In this document: in pieces, positions 1-11,690 of the stretch
Layout: the number at the start of each line of letters is the position of its first letter
Position numbering within the stretch: position 1 is the first letter of the stretch
NCBI GenBank assembly: GCA_022559845.1
Contig: CM040125.1
Span: 325,569,829-325,633,828 of the forward strand
Direction: 5' to 3'
DNA from: Amorphophallus konjac
Taxonomy: Eukaryota; Streptophyta; Magnoliopsida; Alismatales; Araceae
DNA: 64,000 nucleotides
Made by a program: the position numbers and the translations under genes
The notes under the pieces: model-generated
The model's input: only the letters and a program-made list of their open reading frames with translations
What the model was told of the DNA's origin: nothing
Databases searched by the model: none

Positions 1-50
1 TGCACTAAATTTTTTATCTATGAATGAATGTTATTATTTTGTTAATGTAG

Positions 51-131
51 GAGGATCCTTTTGCGGGCGGTGACAGAGGAGATGAGCAGGGCAGGGACGA
101 GCATATGGACGATGTGGAGGAGGATATTTGA
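51..131 (+). CDS. Last exon of a CACTA-element protein (acidic C-terminal tail)
   Basis: A T-rich stretch ending in gtag (41-50) looks like a splice acceptor. From 51 an open frame runs 26 codons to TGA at 129-131. The peptide is rich in Asp, Glu and Gly and ends DDVEEDI. Its place just inside the subterminal repeats of L suits the last exon of an element-encoded protein (TnpA-like or the long CACTA transposase), but no catalytic motif is visible, so which protein it is remains open. The 5' part is off the window. Confidence 0.45.
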   Translation, partial: EDPFAGGDRGDEQGRDEHMDDVEEDI

Positions 132-254
132 TCAGCATATTTTTTTATCTATGAATGTTGAGTTTCTTATTTATGTGTTTTGTTTTTAGTCATTAGTTTG
201 AATTTTAACATGTTTTTTTAAAACAAATATGTATTTTTAAAAAAAATTAATGGA

Positions 255-760
255 AGTTTTTTCGGACGGATTTTCAGACGGATCTGTCTGAATTTTCATA
301 CGGATATAATTGTATTTCTACGAGTCCGTCTGAAATTTCAGACGTATTTTAGCGAATGCATCTGAAATCTACATCTGAAATTTCAGACGGATATTGGAAC
401 GGTATTTCAGACTGATAATTTCAGACAGTATCTCACACAGAATATTTTCCGTGTGAAATTTCAGACGGACTGGTTTCAGACAGTATTTAAGACGGAAAAT
501 ATTCCGTGTCAAATTTCAGACGGTATTTGTAACTGATAATAATCTATTTAAAACTTGTATTTCCAGACGGGATTTGACACGGAACTAATTCCGTGTCAAA
601 TTTAATACGGAATTTGAGACAGATAATAATATGTCCGACATTTGTAACCAAAAATATGAGACGGCATATTTCCATCTGAAATTCGTCCGAAAACCGTTAC
701 AAAACGGAGTTCAGATGGAATTTCAGACGGAAGCTGGCCGTCTGAAATCCCGCATTTTCT
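255..760 (+). repeat. Subterminal repeat array of CACTA element L
   Basis: More than fifteen copies of tttcagacgg, its inverse ccgtctgaaa and variants (gacggtattt, acggaatat) in both orientations. Such arrays are the usual binding sites for the small regulatory protein of CACTA elements. That role is inferred from family knowledge, not shown here. Confidence 0.8.
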
Positions 761-770
761 GGTAGTGTTG

Positions 771-3415
771 GCGGCAGTATGAGTTAGCACAATACGGGTA
801 GAGAACCCTTCTTGGCCTATCATCTAAATGGCAATAGAGCGAGGAGAAATAACAGCATCAATGGTGCACTCTCCGACGAGCAAAGAGATTGCCACCGGCC
901 TCACTTGGGAAGAAACTGGCATCAGTGCAAGGGAACTCTTCTTAGCAACTATCATCTTTGAAAGTGGAGGCACATCATTCCCAAAATAGCCACGGACTAG
1001 GACGCGGATTGACATGCAATAGATAAAATCTTGAAGCTTGAAATGCATGGCCGACACTGAATCATCCTGACTTAGCTCATTGTCTCCCCGGGGACCAGAC
1101 CCAAGGGGCACCAAAGGAAGCGCACACCCATTCTGTGGGGTGGAAGTGGATGGAGAAGTGGAGGTAGTGGGCTCGGAAGACGTAGAGGTTTCAACGGGGA
1201 TGGTGTGTTTAGGTGGAGGCAAAGGTAAGGGTGGAGGTATGGCTTGCTCGGGCTCGGGCGATAGGGAAGGTGGAGGAGATGGCAAAGGCGGTGGAGATGA
1301 TTGAGGTGATGGAGAGGGAGGTGAGGATGGTGGTGGAGGTAATGGAGATGGTGATGAAGGGGATGGAGAGGGAGGTGAGGATGGCGGTGGAGGTAACGGA
1401 GATGGTGATGAAGGGGATGGAGAGGGTCGTGGTGCCCACCGTCGATGTATCGACACAACGCGCCGAGCGGCGTTGGGGGTAGAAGTAGTGATAACGGGAA
1501 TGGAGGAAGAAGGGATGGCACTAGCCTGAGTGGCGGCTTGGGTTTGTGGCGGTGATGGAGACGGCGTAGGCGATGAGGTAGGTGAGGTAGTAGGTGATGG
1601 AGCGGGTGCAACGCTAGACGAAGAATCACAGGGGTGCCCCTGGTCTTGAAATGGTGACGATTTCCTGGGCGGCGCTTCTTGGTACTGTTGTTGGCTGCGA
1701 AGATGTGAAATGACCTTGTTAATCGCAGCCCAATCAATCCTCTTCTGATCTTCCAAGCCGTAAACATAATCCCAGAACTCGGGGCAATCCTCAACCAAAT
1801 GCCCCTGTTGGCAATGATAATCACAGAACTGAAGCATATTCCCCACAGCGGGTCGGCAAGGCACAACCGGAGTAAGTGGCAACGCATGAGTGGCCATCAA
1901 AGCCCGGAAGATATCGGTAAAAGACTCCGACAACGGAGAACAAGGAGCCTGCTTCGAGCAAGGTGGATGCCGCGGAATTTGGGATGGATGAGATAGTTGT
2001 AGAGAAGGAAGCGACGGTTACGTAGGCAATGGTGCGCGGTGACTAGTGGAGGGACTAGGCAGAGACGCATGTGGAGTGGGATGTGGAGGTATGTAGTGGA
2101 CGGCATCCACCCGCTTGGGGTATGAAGTTCCATTGACAGGGGGAGATGGAGGCGGATATGGGTATGAGGGGGCGGAAGGCTGACTCGTGGATGGTTGGCT
2201 CGTGGGAGTGGACGGGTGTGTAGAGGGTTGGTATGCGGGAGGCTGACTCATGGAAGGATGGCATGCGGGAGTAAACGGATGCGTAGGAGCGGAGGGTTGA
2301 CTTGTGGAAGGTGAGTAGTAAATGGTGGATGTGGATGGAGAGGCGTATGTAGATGTGGAAGATGGGGAAGACTCGGTGTCAAGGGAATCTTGAAGTTGTT
2401 GGTGAACGAAGCGGGCTCAGCTATAAAGTTGTTGCTAGGAGGTGACGTCATTCAAGGCTAAGATGAATCGATACTTGGGAGTTGCATTAGAAATGAGCAT
2501 CTTGATCTGCTCTCCCTCCGGAATGTGCCCCGAGACTTATACGGCAAGGCGGCGACAGCGGTTGGCAAAGGTGCAGAAATCCTCTTCGGGCTTCATCTTC
2601 TCATGGGCCAGATTCACCATAGAATACCTGGGCCCAACCTGATCCTGATATTGCTGAAGAAATTTCTCTTGAACAGCTTGAAAATTCACAACCTGCTCTT
2701 GCGGTAATGAAAAGAACTAATCCCAAGCCGGGCCTTCCAATGACGGACCGAACAGATAGGCCATCAAGTGTTGGTCATGTCGAAACTAGGCCGACTCATA
2801 AAGAAACTCCTTCAAGTGCACATATGGGTCACCGACTCCACCATAACGGCGATATGCGGGAATTTGAGAAGATGGTGAGAGCCGAAGATTTTGAAACGCG
2901 AATGGAACACTTAAGGAAGAATTGGGATCAATTTGACGTTGGAGTTCATCAAGCTGGCGTTGGGCTTGAGAAATCATCTCTAGAGTAGGGAGAGATCGAG
3001 AATAATATGGGCCAACTTGAGCAAGAAGTTGTGAATTCAGACCAGGATTATGATAATGGGCCAGATGAGAGGATACGGGCTGAGAAGAGGAGAAGCCCAT
3101 TCTAGGAGTGGAAGGGTGAGCGGGCCTGGAAGAGACATTTGCATAAGGACCCATTGAGCCAGCAGCATAAGGAAAAAAAGAATAAGGCCCATTAGAAGAA
3201 TGAGGCCTATTAAGATGGTCTACAATAAGGCATTGGGCCTGGGCCGGGTCCATTTGGCAAACAAGGCATGATAGATGGGCCATGAGATTAGCTTGTTCCT
3301 CTGATGGATCAGAGGGACCACGGGAAGATGGGCCCGCGTGGGAAGAGGACTCTACGTGGGAATAAGAAGAAAATTGGGAAGAAGAATGATACAAGGGGTT
3401 GGAATGATGCTCCAT
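771..3415 (-). pseudogene. gag: gag polyprotein of element M, frameshifted
   Basis: Start chosen at 3415 because element H has a matching MEHH start at 36340. Order from the N-terminus: a Ser/Gln/Pro-rich head; a retrotransposon gag core containing GDPYVHLKEF (about 2830); Ser/Pro repeats with SQPSTSQPS (about 2170-2270); a nucleocapsid knuckle of form CX2HX4HX4C (CDYHCQQGHLVEDC, 1784-1825); a long Pro/Ser/Thr-rich region; and a conserved tail cut by CACTA L at 768. Frames shift near 2790, 2450 and 1950 and there are internal stops, so no full Gag could be made. Known role of the family: coat protein binding element RNA. A Gag call rests on the core plus knuckle. Confidence 0.75.
1308..1430 (-). 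repeat. 54-bp (18-residue) tandem repeat in the Pro-rich region of gag M
   Basis: Units begin at 1308, 1362 and 1416 (gatggagagggaggtgagg). Two are almost identical and the third is partial. They encode Pro/Ser-rich 18-mers containing SPLPPPPSSPPSP. The period is a multiple of three, so copy number can change without breaking frame. Element H has Pro/Ser-rich sequence here without this clear duplication. Confidence 0.85.
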
Positions 3416-4870
3416 GAGGGCAAATGGAGACTTAATACAAGGAGGGAAGCAAGGGATTAATGGACTTGAGAATAAGAGGGTTGACCCACTAATGCAAAGA
3501 CCAATGGAAAACAGACCAAGGGACAATGCACTAGACGATGGACACATAAAATGGGCTAACCTAAATGGGCTTAACAACAAAGAATATGTGAATTCAACAC
3601 AAAACACCACTAATGGGCCTGGACAAGCCCAAACAATGTGATGTGAGAGTTTTCACCCAAGCTAAAGAAGTTAATATGATGGGAAATATTTTTAGGATTA
3701 GACCTTTTAACTATTTGAGTTTAGAATAATCCCCTCAAGATAGGAATCCTATGGGAATAAGGTCCAAACTTTGGGTTGACTAAGGTTAACTCCCTCACAC
3801 GTATGCAAATGCAAGCCTAAGAGGTGGAAAAGGTACAACCGGCTCGACGTCCGTGTGAGAATCCACGGCTCACGGAGACTTACGGAGGTCCCGGATAAGA
3901 TCACCTAGTCGACCCCAAGGAATATAGAGGCGAGAGGATCACTTCCCAAGGAGGAATGCAACAACAATATGAAGAATGCATGATCCTATGTGCACCGGAG
4001 TGCATGCAATCTCTAGCCTAAATCTAGAAAATCAAGGCAACATTTAATTATGCAAACATAATGATATGGATGCAAACAATATATGAAAATGGCGATAATA
4101 CAAAGGACAACAATGTAGGATCAGGAACAAGCACAATCAGGTACTAAAAGATATGAAAAACCATGAATGAACGGCGTACCCTTGTGTCTACCCCTGGACC
4201 TGCATGTAGATTTTATGCACAAAATGTAAAAATGGAGACAATATTTGACTACGCAAACGTGACCCAAATAATATAAATAAGATATGGATGGAAAGACAAT
4301 AAAAGGGGGAACAATATGGGACCAAGAACCAAGCAATCATACCTCGGGAAGACAATCAAATCATCAACCAAAGACGTACCTGTGAGCCTATCCCTGGGTC
4401 TGCCTGCAGACTTTATGCAGAAAATTCAAAAATAAAGATAATATTAAACTATGCAAACATGACCCAAATGATGTATATGATATATGGATGGAAAGACAAT
4501 ACAAAGGGCTACAGAACAGGCCCAAGAATAGGGCAATCCGACCCTAGGAGGCCAAGTTATGCATCAACGAACATGGGCCTATGAGCACTGCGCCAGAACT
4601 GCAAGAATCAGAAAGTGGTCTACTAGATGACCATTTTTTAACCCCTTGCGATCTACCAAATGACTGCAAGTCTACCAGAAAGGCCCTAGCGACCCAGTGA
4701 TGACCACTAGGCTCGTCTGGTGGTCCTGGAGACGACCGCAAGGCCCGGACAGACCCGAAAACACCCAGAACAGTAGGAAAATGGAAAAAACTCTATCTAA
4801 ATATGCACATACACACACCCAACTTGCAAAAAAGCATGAATAACGTGATGGGCACTAGGAGTCCCACTGT
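3416..4870 (-). other. Untranslated leader of element M, with ~200-bp tandem repeats
   Basis: There is no convincing coding sequence between the gag start and the LTR. Related units begin near 3970, 4173 and 4372, each with a gtacc..tg..cctatccctgg-type segment followed by ttatgca..aaaat and atgcaaacatgaccc. The two best copies are about 200 bp apart. Candidate primer-binding segments, read on the minus strand, are TTTGGTGATCACAGTGGGAC (4864-4883) and TTGGTGGCGATCACGG (about 5010-5026). I cannot decide which is real. Confidence 0.5.
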
Positions 4871-5647
4871 GATCACCAAAAAATAAAGCTATAGATGATT
4901 GTTCTACCCCCACCCCCAAACTCACTAACTATGCAAGTATATGCGTGTGAACATAAACAAGCATGATGCATGAATCAAAAGGGGTGATAAATAGATGAGA
5001 AAGGCATACCGTGATCGCCACCAAGGGTTAACAACGTCAAGAGATGAAGAGATGAAGGGATGGCGCCGTGTACCTTGGAAAATGATGAAGAGTTGATCGC
5101 GCTTAAGAAACGGATGCGGGGAACGTTGTGGATTACACCTCTTCTCCTTCCAGCCGGCTAGAGGAAGAAGACCTCACGTTGTATTCATGCTCTCCTGTAA
5201 AACAAAGACAAAAGCCAAGGATAAAACCCATTAGAATATGAAGTGTAGCATCAATCTCGTAGTGGTAAAATAATGGTATAAATTGAGGGAGAACGCACCG
5301 GGGGAAGGTTTTTAACCCCTGTGGAAGGGTGAAAATAATAGGTGTGTGTGTGTTGTGATGAAAATAAGACAAAGAAGAGGAAAAATCACGCAGCACAACT
5401 GTGAAAATATGCTATGCAATATAGAGAAAAGTGCAAGAGTGCAGAGAAAGTGCAGAATTGTGTGATGATTTGTGAAATTGGGAGGACTAGAACTAAGAGA
5501 AGAGAGCCCGAAATTGAGCCCTTGAGCATAGAATTGAAAGCTAATTCTTCCCTCTTCAAGATGGGCTCCAAGAGTTGAGTTGGAGATGCAGCATGGCTTT
5601 GCCCCACGTCCAGAAAGAGCCCCCCTTCGTGACCTGCGAACTGGGTT

Positions 5648-5657
5648 CTATTTATAG
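5648..5657 (-). promoter_or_regulatory. TATA box of the M LTR
   Basis: The minus strand reads CTCCTATAAATAGAACC, a strong plant TATA context. It lies ~620 bp inside the LTR start, with transcription expected toward gag. Confidence 0.65.
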
Positions 5658-5869
5658 GAGCAGGAAACTTCTAGAGATAGATCTGAGATTTCAGAAGATA
5701 TAGTCCAAGATAAGTCAAGTGCGATATATTAATCTCGAGATAATATCAAGGGGAAGAGCCCAGAAAAGATAGATCGTGAATTGGTGGAATAATCTAGAAG
5801 ATATCAGCCCTGGAAGATAGCCCCATCGAGCAGAACATAGAGTCCGGAGTAAGTTGGACTCCTCAGGGA

Positions 5870-6040
5870 GCTTAGCGGTCGGTAGACCGACCGCCTGCCG
5901 AAATAAACGGTCGGTCGACCGATCGTTTGCAGGTGGGTACAGGAAAATGGGCTGTCGGGCTGAGAATTTGACCCTAGCGGTCAGTCGACCAATCGCTAAC
6001 CAAAGAAAAATGGTCAGTCGACCGACCGTTTGCAGACTTC
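5870..6040. repeat. Array of GTCGAC-centred palindromes upstream of the M TATA box
   Basis: Four imperfect palindromes about 40-80 bp apart: gcggtcggtagaccgaccgc, cggtcggtcgaccgatcg, gcggtcagtcgaccaatcgc and ggtcagtcgaccgacc. They sit 220-390 bp upstream of the TATA box. Function unknown; comparable arrays occur in G, J and F. Confidence 0.8.
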
Positions 6041-6270
6041 TGGAAGCAAATGGGTAGCACGCCCGTTTATGCTCTGAAACGGGCCGAAATGGACCCGATA
6101 GTTAGGGAATCAATGATAAAAGCTTCCAAGGCTCAATGGGCTTGAAAAATGGCCAAAAAATGGGCTCGAAATAGGCTCAAAGAAGGCTCAAAAATAATGG
6201 TTAACTCAGGGCATTACGGGGATGAATAAGAGAAATAACTCAACTTGTGGGCTAAAAACGGGTGTCAACA

Positions 6271-8470
6271 GTGATGAACGCGGTAGCACGAGGTCCACGT
6301 TCTCATTATCACGGTTCTGTTTTAACTACATCCTAGCTAGCAACCCCCGGGTTGTTTGGCGATTCCTTCATATTTCCAAGGTACACAGCATATCCCTAAC
6401 TTCTTCCTGCCTTCTATGCTGTTAATCCTTGGTGGCACCCATACTATTCCTCTGTTATCTCTTTGTCATCCCTCCCATTTTCCTTATTACATGCTTATTT
6501 ACTCACCATTGTTTGGGGGCGTATTTATTGCCTACACACAGAACTGTCCATTTTGTTCTGAGCCAGCACCTGGAAAGAGTTGTGCACTGGCACCGCTGAC
6601 ACCACCCTATCGAGCATCACTTCGGCATGTCGGCCATTTAAGTATACTCAGACTCCTCCGATTGGTACAGATTTGCATGAGGCAGACCGCCGGCCTTGCA
6701 TAGCACCGACTTTCCTTCTGTGATTCTTCTCTTAGCAGCATTGCCCCCCTATTGGTCGAAGCGACGCAAGAATCAGTATGGTGGACATAGCAACCCACCA
6801 TCTCAGGCTTCTTTGGCACGGCCTCCACAGCATCGGAGGGAGCATGCTTCATCTCCTAGGCATCCAGGAGCTCCACGAACACTACGCACAAGAAGTTGGG
6901 GAAACCAACGACGGGCAAAAAGCTGCCAAACTTGGTTGGCACCGCCAGGTAGCCGTACCTGGCATGATTGTCAATGACAAGTGGTTCAAATGTACCTGCC
7001 ATCGGAATTGTCAGAGTATAGCCTGCAATTCAAACTTGACAGTTAGAATGCTAGAAAGAGGCTAAAAGGCCCTTGGTCCTGACGAGGAGATGAAGGGAAG
7101 TTCCAGTCCCACCGAGCGTTCCAGACTTGTGGGAATACATTTTTTTAAATAAATTTTTTTACTTCATTTCATTTATTTATTTCATTTATTATGCGTAGGC
7201 GTGCTAGTCACGACGTGACAGTTTATTCGGACTTCGAAGACCGAGGTGGCTCGGAGTCACTAGTGCGTGCGTCGTCTAACTAATCAGACGATAGTGGGTA
7301 TCATGTTTGGACCGGAACATGCTGTGCCGTAAATGTCACGACGTTAATTACATCTCCTCGAAGGGGTGAAAACCCTTGATTAGTCGCCAGGAACAAGGGC
7401 CCCATACCCTAGAGTTGAATTGTTAAAGGAAAAGAAATGAATGGAAAATTGGCGCAATGAGGCATCCCACGAGGAGGGCAAAGGTGCTTGAACTGTATCA
7501 TTCAATTGTCTCTTATCCATTTTTTTATTATTCGGAAAATGTTCCGAGTCAGAAACACGGCAGTGTTAGAAATAAATCCTTCAAACAAATGTCTGCCGAG
7601 GATGCGACATAATTTTAATATTTCGGGGATGAAAGAAGGTGAAGATAGATCGAATACGGGAAGTTATTGGCCTGTATCAAGGGCAAGCTCCGACCATAAC
7701 AAGGTGATCCTAGAGGTCCGGCCCTGACCTGCAATAGGCACCGTTTATATTCCCTTTGGCCAAGGTCTGGAGGATGGAAATCATGAAGCCGACATCACTT
7801 CTTCCTATTATCCATTTGTGTTTGGGGTTTGATTGCATACCATTACTCTCTCCCTTCTTATTTATCATTTTTTTATGATTATTATTTTTTGTTTGCTTTC
7901 TTAGTGATTATTGTCGTAATTTTAATCTAAAAGTTGAGGATTGTCATACACTTTTATTCCCTACTCTCTCCCCTTTTCTTTGTTGTTATAGAAGGCTTTT
8001 TTTATTATTATGATCGCTATTTCCCCTTTTTTCATTTATACATTTTTTTTGTTTTTTTTAAGTTGGGCGGGTGTCGGATCAACGGACCATGGGCGCGGGA
8101 GCACGGCGCCCATGGGTGCCGGATCATGGCACCCAGTGGCGCCGGATCGTGGCCCCCCCTACCGGATCAGGTGCACACCCCATTCTTCTACATTCTTTTT
8201 TTTTATCAGTGGATGTGGTTATTCATAAGTGTATTTTATTTATTGACTAGATTTCTGAAGAAATTTCGGCAGCATCTCCCCGAGATCGGAGGCCTCTAGG
8301 GGGGAGTAAAGTGGGTGTTCATCCACGGGAACTCGGGAAGACCCCTCAATTATGATAGAGCACCTAAGCAGCAACACTCACAGTGGTGGTGCCGAGTGGC
8401 CCAGAGGATAAACGACCCAGCTCGAAGGGAGGGCCATCCTCGAACTCACAGTGAGCATGGAGGGACGCAG
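6271..8470. other. Degenerate LTR-retrotransposon DNA between M and the left D copy
   Basis: No intact gene. Pieces recognisable as LTR-like include tgtcacgacgttaatt near 7335, T-rich stretches at 7860-8060, and ttcggcagcatctcccc near 8265, a segment I associate with gypsy LTRs. At 8060-8180 a motif ccggatca is repeated several times, as it is at 32300-32800. Only one fragment (6607-7027, minus) looks coding. Confidence 0.4.
6607..7027 (-). pseudogene. Unrecognised coding-like fragment with a splice-acceptor-like start
   Basis: On the minus strand a pyrimidine-rich stretch ends in ttgcag at about 7020. An open frame follows, broken by one TAG near 6855 and then open to 6607. The first half has ordinary protein composition (PMAGTFEPLVIDN, then GYLAVPTKFG and VVGFPNFL). 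I do not recognise the family. It may be a captured exon or part of a retroelement protein. Confidence 0.3.
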
Positions 8471-9526
8471 CACCTTCGAATCTGAGGAAAGCGGACACTA
8501 ATTCCCATCTGTAGGGGCTGCCGGATCAACCATTTTGAGGTTGTCGGATCAGCCCTAAAAGACGTAGTTCATAGAGTTCATTACAAGATAAGAGTAAATA
8601 CGCTCGTAGAAAATAGGTTAGAGTCGGTAGTGAAACATGACAGAATTGAGCGACGAAGCGATCTGCGAGGGCCTGGACCCCGAAATCATACCCATAGTGT
8701 AGGGTAAACTCGGTCCCCCCTCCCCTCACATGGATGCACCTACTTTCTCTCAAACTGACGATTGCATCCAAGACCATAATCGAAGAAGAGAAGACAAAGA
8801 AGATAGCTATATTCAAAGTATACTAGGGAGAGATGGACATAATCAACATGGGAGGCCTCTCACACACATCTATTATTCATCCACTAGGGAAGTAAACTAG
8901 ATTGAAAACATAGTATATGGAAATAAATGCATCTCGTTCTCACCTCATTATGAGGCGATAGAAGTTAAAGCTAAAAGGATAAAAAAAATCAAAAAAAGAA
9001 AGAAAATACATCAGATAAAGAAGTGATCACGGGAGAAAACGGAAGGTGGAGGGGGCCGGGGCATCGACTCCCTTCCCACATGGACCTCACCTCTCTTCTT
9101 CCTCTCTTTCTTCTTCTTCTTTCTTGCTCCTCTTCCTCTCCTACTCTCTACAAATGCAGGTGCAGGGGCCTTCGAGCGCTTCCTGGGCTCCCTCTCTTCA
9201 CAAGTCTTCTGGGAGTTCCATGCTCCTTCTTTTCTCTTCTCCTCTTCAGCTATGATCTAATCTCCCTCTTCACTGCAACCCCTCCCCTTTATATAGGGGT
9301 GAAGGAGGCCGTGGGCCTGGGGCATTTGTTGTGCCGTCGGGTGAACGCTCCCATCACTGTTGGATGGAGCTTCACCGTGCTGCCGGGTAAGGCAATGGGT
9401 TGCCGAATCGACATGTCGTTGTTGGTTCTGACTATTGCTACCGGATGGGTAGATAGGAGCCACCGATTCAATCGCCTTAGGGCTCATCGGATGATACCTA
9501 AGTTTGGGCTGCTGGTTGGGGGTTGA
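8471..9526 (-). mobile_element. LTR segment of element D, left copy (R/U5-like part with TATA box)
   Basis: Nearly identical to 28107-29186. On the minus strand a TATA box (9288-9296, CCTATATAAAGG) precedes a C/T-poor transcribed part, so D is read on the minus strand. It ends at ttgag (9522-9526), the target duplication of element A. ORFs in it (for example 9023-9526 plus) are conserved between the copies only because the DNA is. I see no known domain. Confidence 0.6.
9288..9296 (-). promoter_or_regulatory. TATA box of D, left copy
   Basis: The minus strand reads CCCCTATATAAAGGGG. The right copy at 28947-28955 keeps TATATAAA, supporting function in the source element. Confidence 0.55.
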
Positions 9527-10499
9527 GTGCCATGCCCTGAGCACAGAAGGAACCCGGTACACGTGACGATTTTATATCATTCATGTCAATTAAAGCATAA
9601 GGAATTCGACCTTATAGACAGAGATGCGCAAATTGCAAGATAACCAAACCCAATTTATTCATAGTAACCATTAAGATAAATCCATTACATAATCTCCTTT
9701 TTTAGAAAAGAGTACTAAAGGACATTCTAGACTCAATAACAGAAAATGACAACGATAGACTCAAGAAAGTAGAAAAGACATGACTAGATAACAACTCCAA
9801 TGGTTGGAACGGCTCTATGCTCTTCACTCATGTCATCTCCATCCGAATGAGCTCTGTCATCGGAATTATCTGAAAAATAGGGGAAAACACTAGGTGAGCG
9901 AACGCTCAATAGGAATTATATCTCAAGATCAAGCTTGCTTTAAATAAATTACATGTTCATGGATGCATGTCTAGCTATGCACGTATACATGATAACGACG
10001 AGAGAGAGAGAGTGTATCAAGAGTTAATAGAGATGAACTAGCAAGATGTTCAAGATAATCATGTAAAATGTATCAAGATGGTCAAGCATGTAAATATATC
10101 AAGTCATGTCACGTGAATTGGCTATTATAACATCAAGCAAATAAATACCCATTCCGGACCACACAAGTCATGTCATGTCAAGTCAAGTACTATAGAGTTT
10201 GTGGAATGCCATAAATCAAGTTAGTCATGCACTTCGGTGCAATGTCACACCGTGATCAATCAACTCCCATGGGCACAAGTACTTTTGGGTGCTCCTCCCA
10301 GGACCAGATCGGGCCCTATAAGCACAAGCATTGAGTCATGTATATTTTAGACATCCACTATAGTTTATAGCCAATATAGAATTTCAAGAATAAGCTATTG
10401 TAGGATGATAAGGTAGATTTCACAAATGAAGGAGTTCAATGACAGAACTTGAACAAGTAGGACATACTGATAAACCGTATGAAAAACCGTGACATATCA

Positions 10500-11690
10500 T
10501 GAAACTGGGTAATTGGCAACCACTCAGTCGCCACCAATTACAGAAATAGCGCCCATTGTCTGGTCGCTAATTCCTATGAACAGTAGAGGCTAGATGAAAT
10601 AGCGCCTAGGCTCAGGTTGCTAAATCAGGGAAATAACGCCACTGGCCTGGTCGCTAATTCCTTCTGGCGCCCAAGTCATGGTCGCTAATTACTGGCATAC
10701 TTCTCACAAGAGGGCAGAAACAACGCTCGATGAGGGCTAATGCATCACGTTTCTTCAGAGTGACGTTATAAGTAAGGGTTCCAAGGTTTTTAGGGTACAA
10801 CTTGCTCGGCTACCTTTAGGGAATCCAAGGCTAGCGCAGACTTACGGTGGTCTCCATGATGAAATCACTAGTCCGAAGGAAGGAATATCCCGCGGAGGGT
10901 TCAAACATCACCGAGAGTTAGTGTGTAATCGATAGAATCAGAAATAGAAACCCCATCTATGGATGTGAGATGAGAGTGTCAATAGACCCGCGATATGGGC
11001 CAGAAAACACGATAAAACTGAGAGATAAGAATTAGCGCCTGATGCGAGGTCGCTATATCAAGAAATAGCGGCTCTCTGGAGGGTCGCTCAATCTTATATT
11101 TACAAAAATCAAATTTATATTACTAAGAATTAACGACTATATAGACGGGCGCTAATTCTTATAATTTTCTAAAATCAACGTAACTTCATTCTAATTGGCG
11201 ACCATTTAGAACGGTGTCCAATCTTTAAATAATGCCGACTTTAAGGTCGCAGATTCATAATTTCTATTTTTTTACCAATTATTTTATAAATCAATGCCAC
11301 CGTATAGGGGAGTCCATTCTTTAAATAGCGACTATTTGACTGTCGCTCATTCTTTGTCTGATGTTACGCATCAGGCAAATACATTTTCAGACTCATAACA
11401 CTGTGCACAGACTTGGAGTTTACATAATCAGGAAAGTAAAGACATGAATAGAGAGAGAAAAATATAAATGTTCCAGGAACATGCTCATGCAATGATTTTA
11501 ACATCAGGTTACATAGATATTTAATTTTAATCATGTGGCATTTTTAAACTACTTAAAGAATTGGAGGCAGGGCTATGGTCGCTCATTAAACGGCACCCTG
11601 GACACTATCGCAAATTCAGGAAAATTGGTGACTGCTCACGCGGGCGTTCATTCAATAAGCGCCCATGACAGGGTCGCTATTGACAAAAAC
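10500..11690. repeat. Array of TAGCGCC / GGTCGCTAATT units in the A LTR leader
   Basis: Alternating units such as aatagcgccca and ggtcgctaattcc recur about every 30-45 bp between 10500 and 11360, and again at 11570-11690. Neighbouring units are inverted with respect to each other (AGCGNC with GTCGCT). They lie 0.5-1.7 kb downstream of the TATA box, in the transcribed R/U5 region. The other LTR has the same array at 30170-31350. Confidence 0.75.

Larger units (their letters stand above)
1..767 (+). mobile_element. CACTA (En/Spm-type) DNA transposon L, right terminal part
   Basis: The sequence ending at 767 (CATTTTCTGGTAGTG) is the reverse complement of a CACTA-type terminus, CACTACCAGAAAATG. 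The next three bases, ttg (768-770), would be one copy of the 3-bp target duplication of this superfamily. The last ~500 bp are packed with a short motif around tttcagacgg, as in CACTA subterminal repeats. Beyond 767 the DNA is the gag of gypsy element M, interrupted in the codons of a GQEGF..LTHTAA stretch that element H also has at 41101-41150, so L inserted into M. The left end lies outside the window. Superfamily call strong; family not known. Confidence 0.85.
768..6270 (-). mobile_element. Ty3/gypsy-type LTR retrotransposon M: gag, leader and 5' LTR; 3' part lost behind CACTA L
   Basis: On the minus strand it starts at 6270 with TGTTGACACCCG, a common gypsy LTR start. A TATA box follows at 5648-5657, then a leader with ~200-bp tandem repeats, then gag from 3415 to the CACTA insertion. 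Element H (36340 onward, plus strand) carries the same gag with the same knuckle and Pro/Ser-rich region, so the two are members of one family. The pol of M is not in the window. Lineage within gypsy is not settled, because no RT of this family is readable. Confidence 0.75.
4884..6270 (-). repeat. 5' LTR of element M (3' limit approximate)
   Basis: The outer edge is clear: the minus strand begins TGTTGACACCCG at 6270. The inner edge is not, because two primer-binding candidates exist, so the LTR is 1.25-1.4 kb. It carries a TATA box at 5648-5657 and an upstream palindrome array at 5870-6040. Short ORFs within it are unlike known proteins and I treat them as chance. Confidence 0.6.

Noticed and set aside
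1072..1887. Long minus ORF of 271 codons and plus ORFs at 1080-1482
   Set aside because: These are shadows of the Pro/Ser-rich tandem repeat of gag M in other frames; composition is only His/Leu/Pro or Gly/Glu/Val.
8385..8485. tRNA-like or SINE-like pieces (gccgagtgg and ccttcgaatct)
   Set aside because: Spacing and arms do not fold into a tRNA, and the right copy of the D segment starts after the first piece.
9023..9526. 167-codon ORF conserved at 28682-29185
   Set aside because: Conservation reflects the duplicated D DNA. The TATA box for D reads the other strand and there is no domain.
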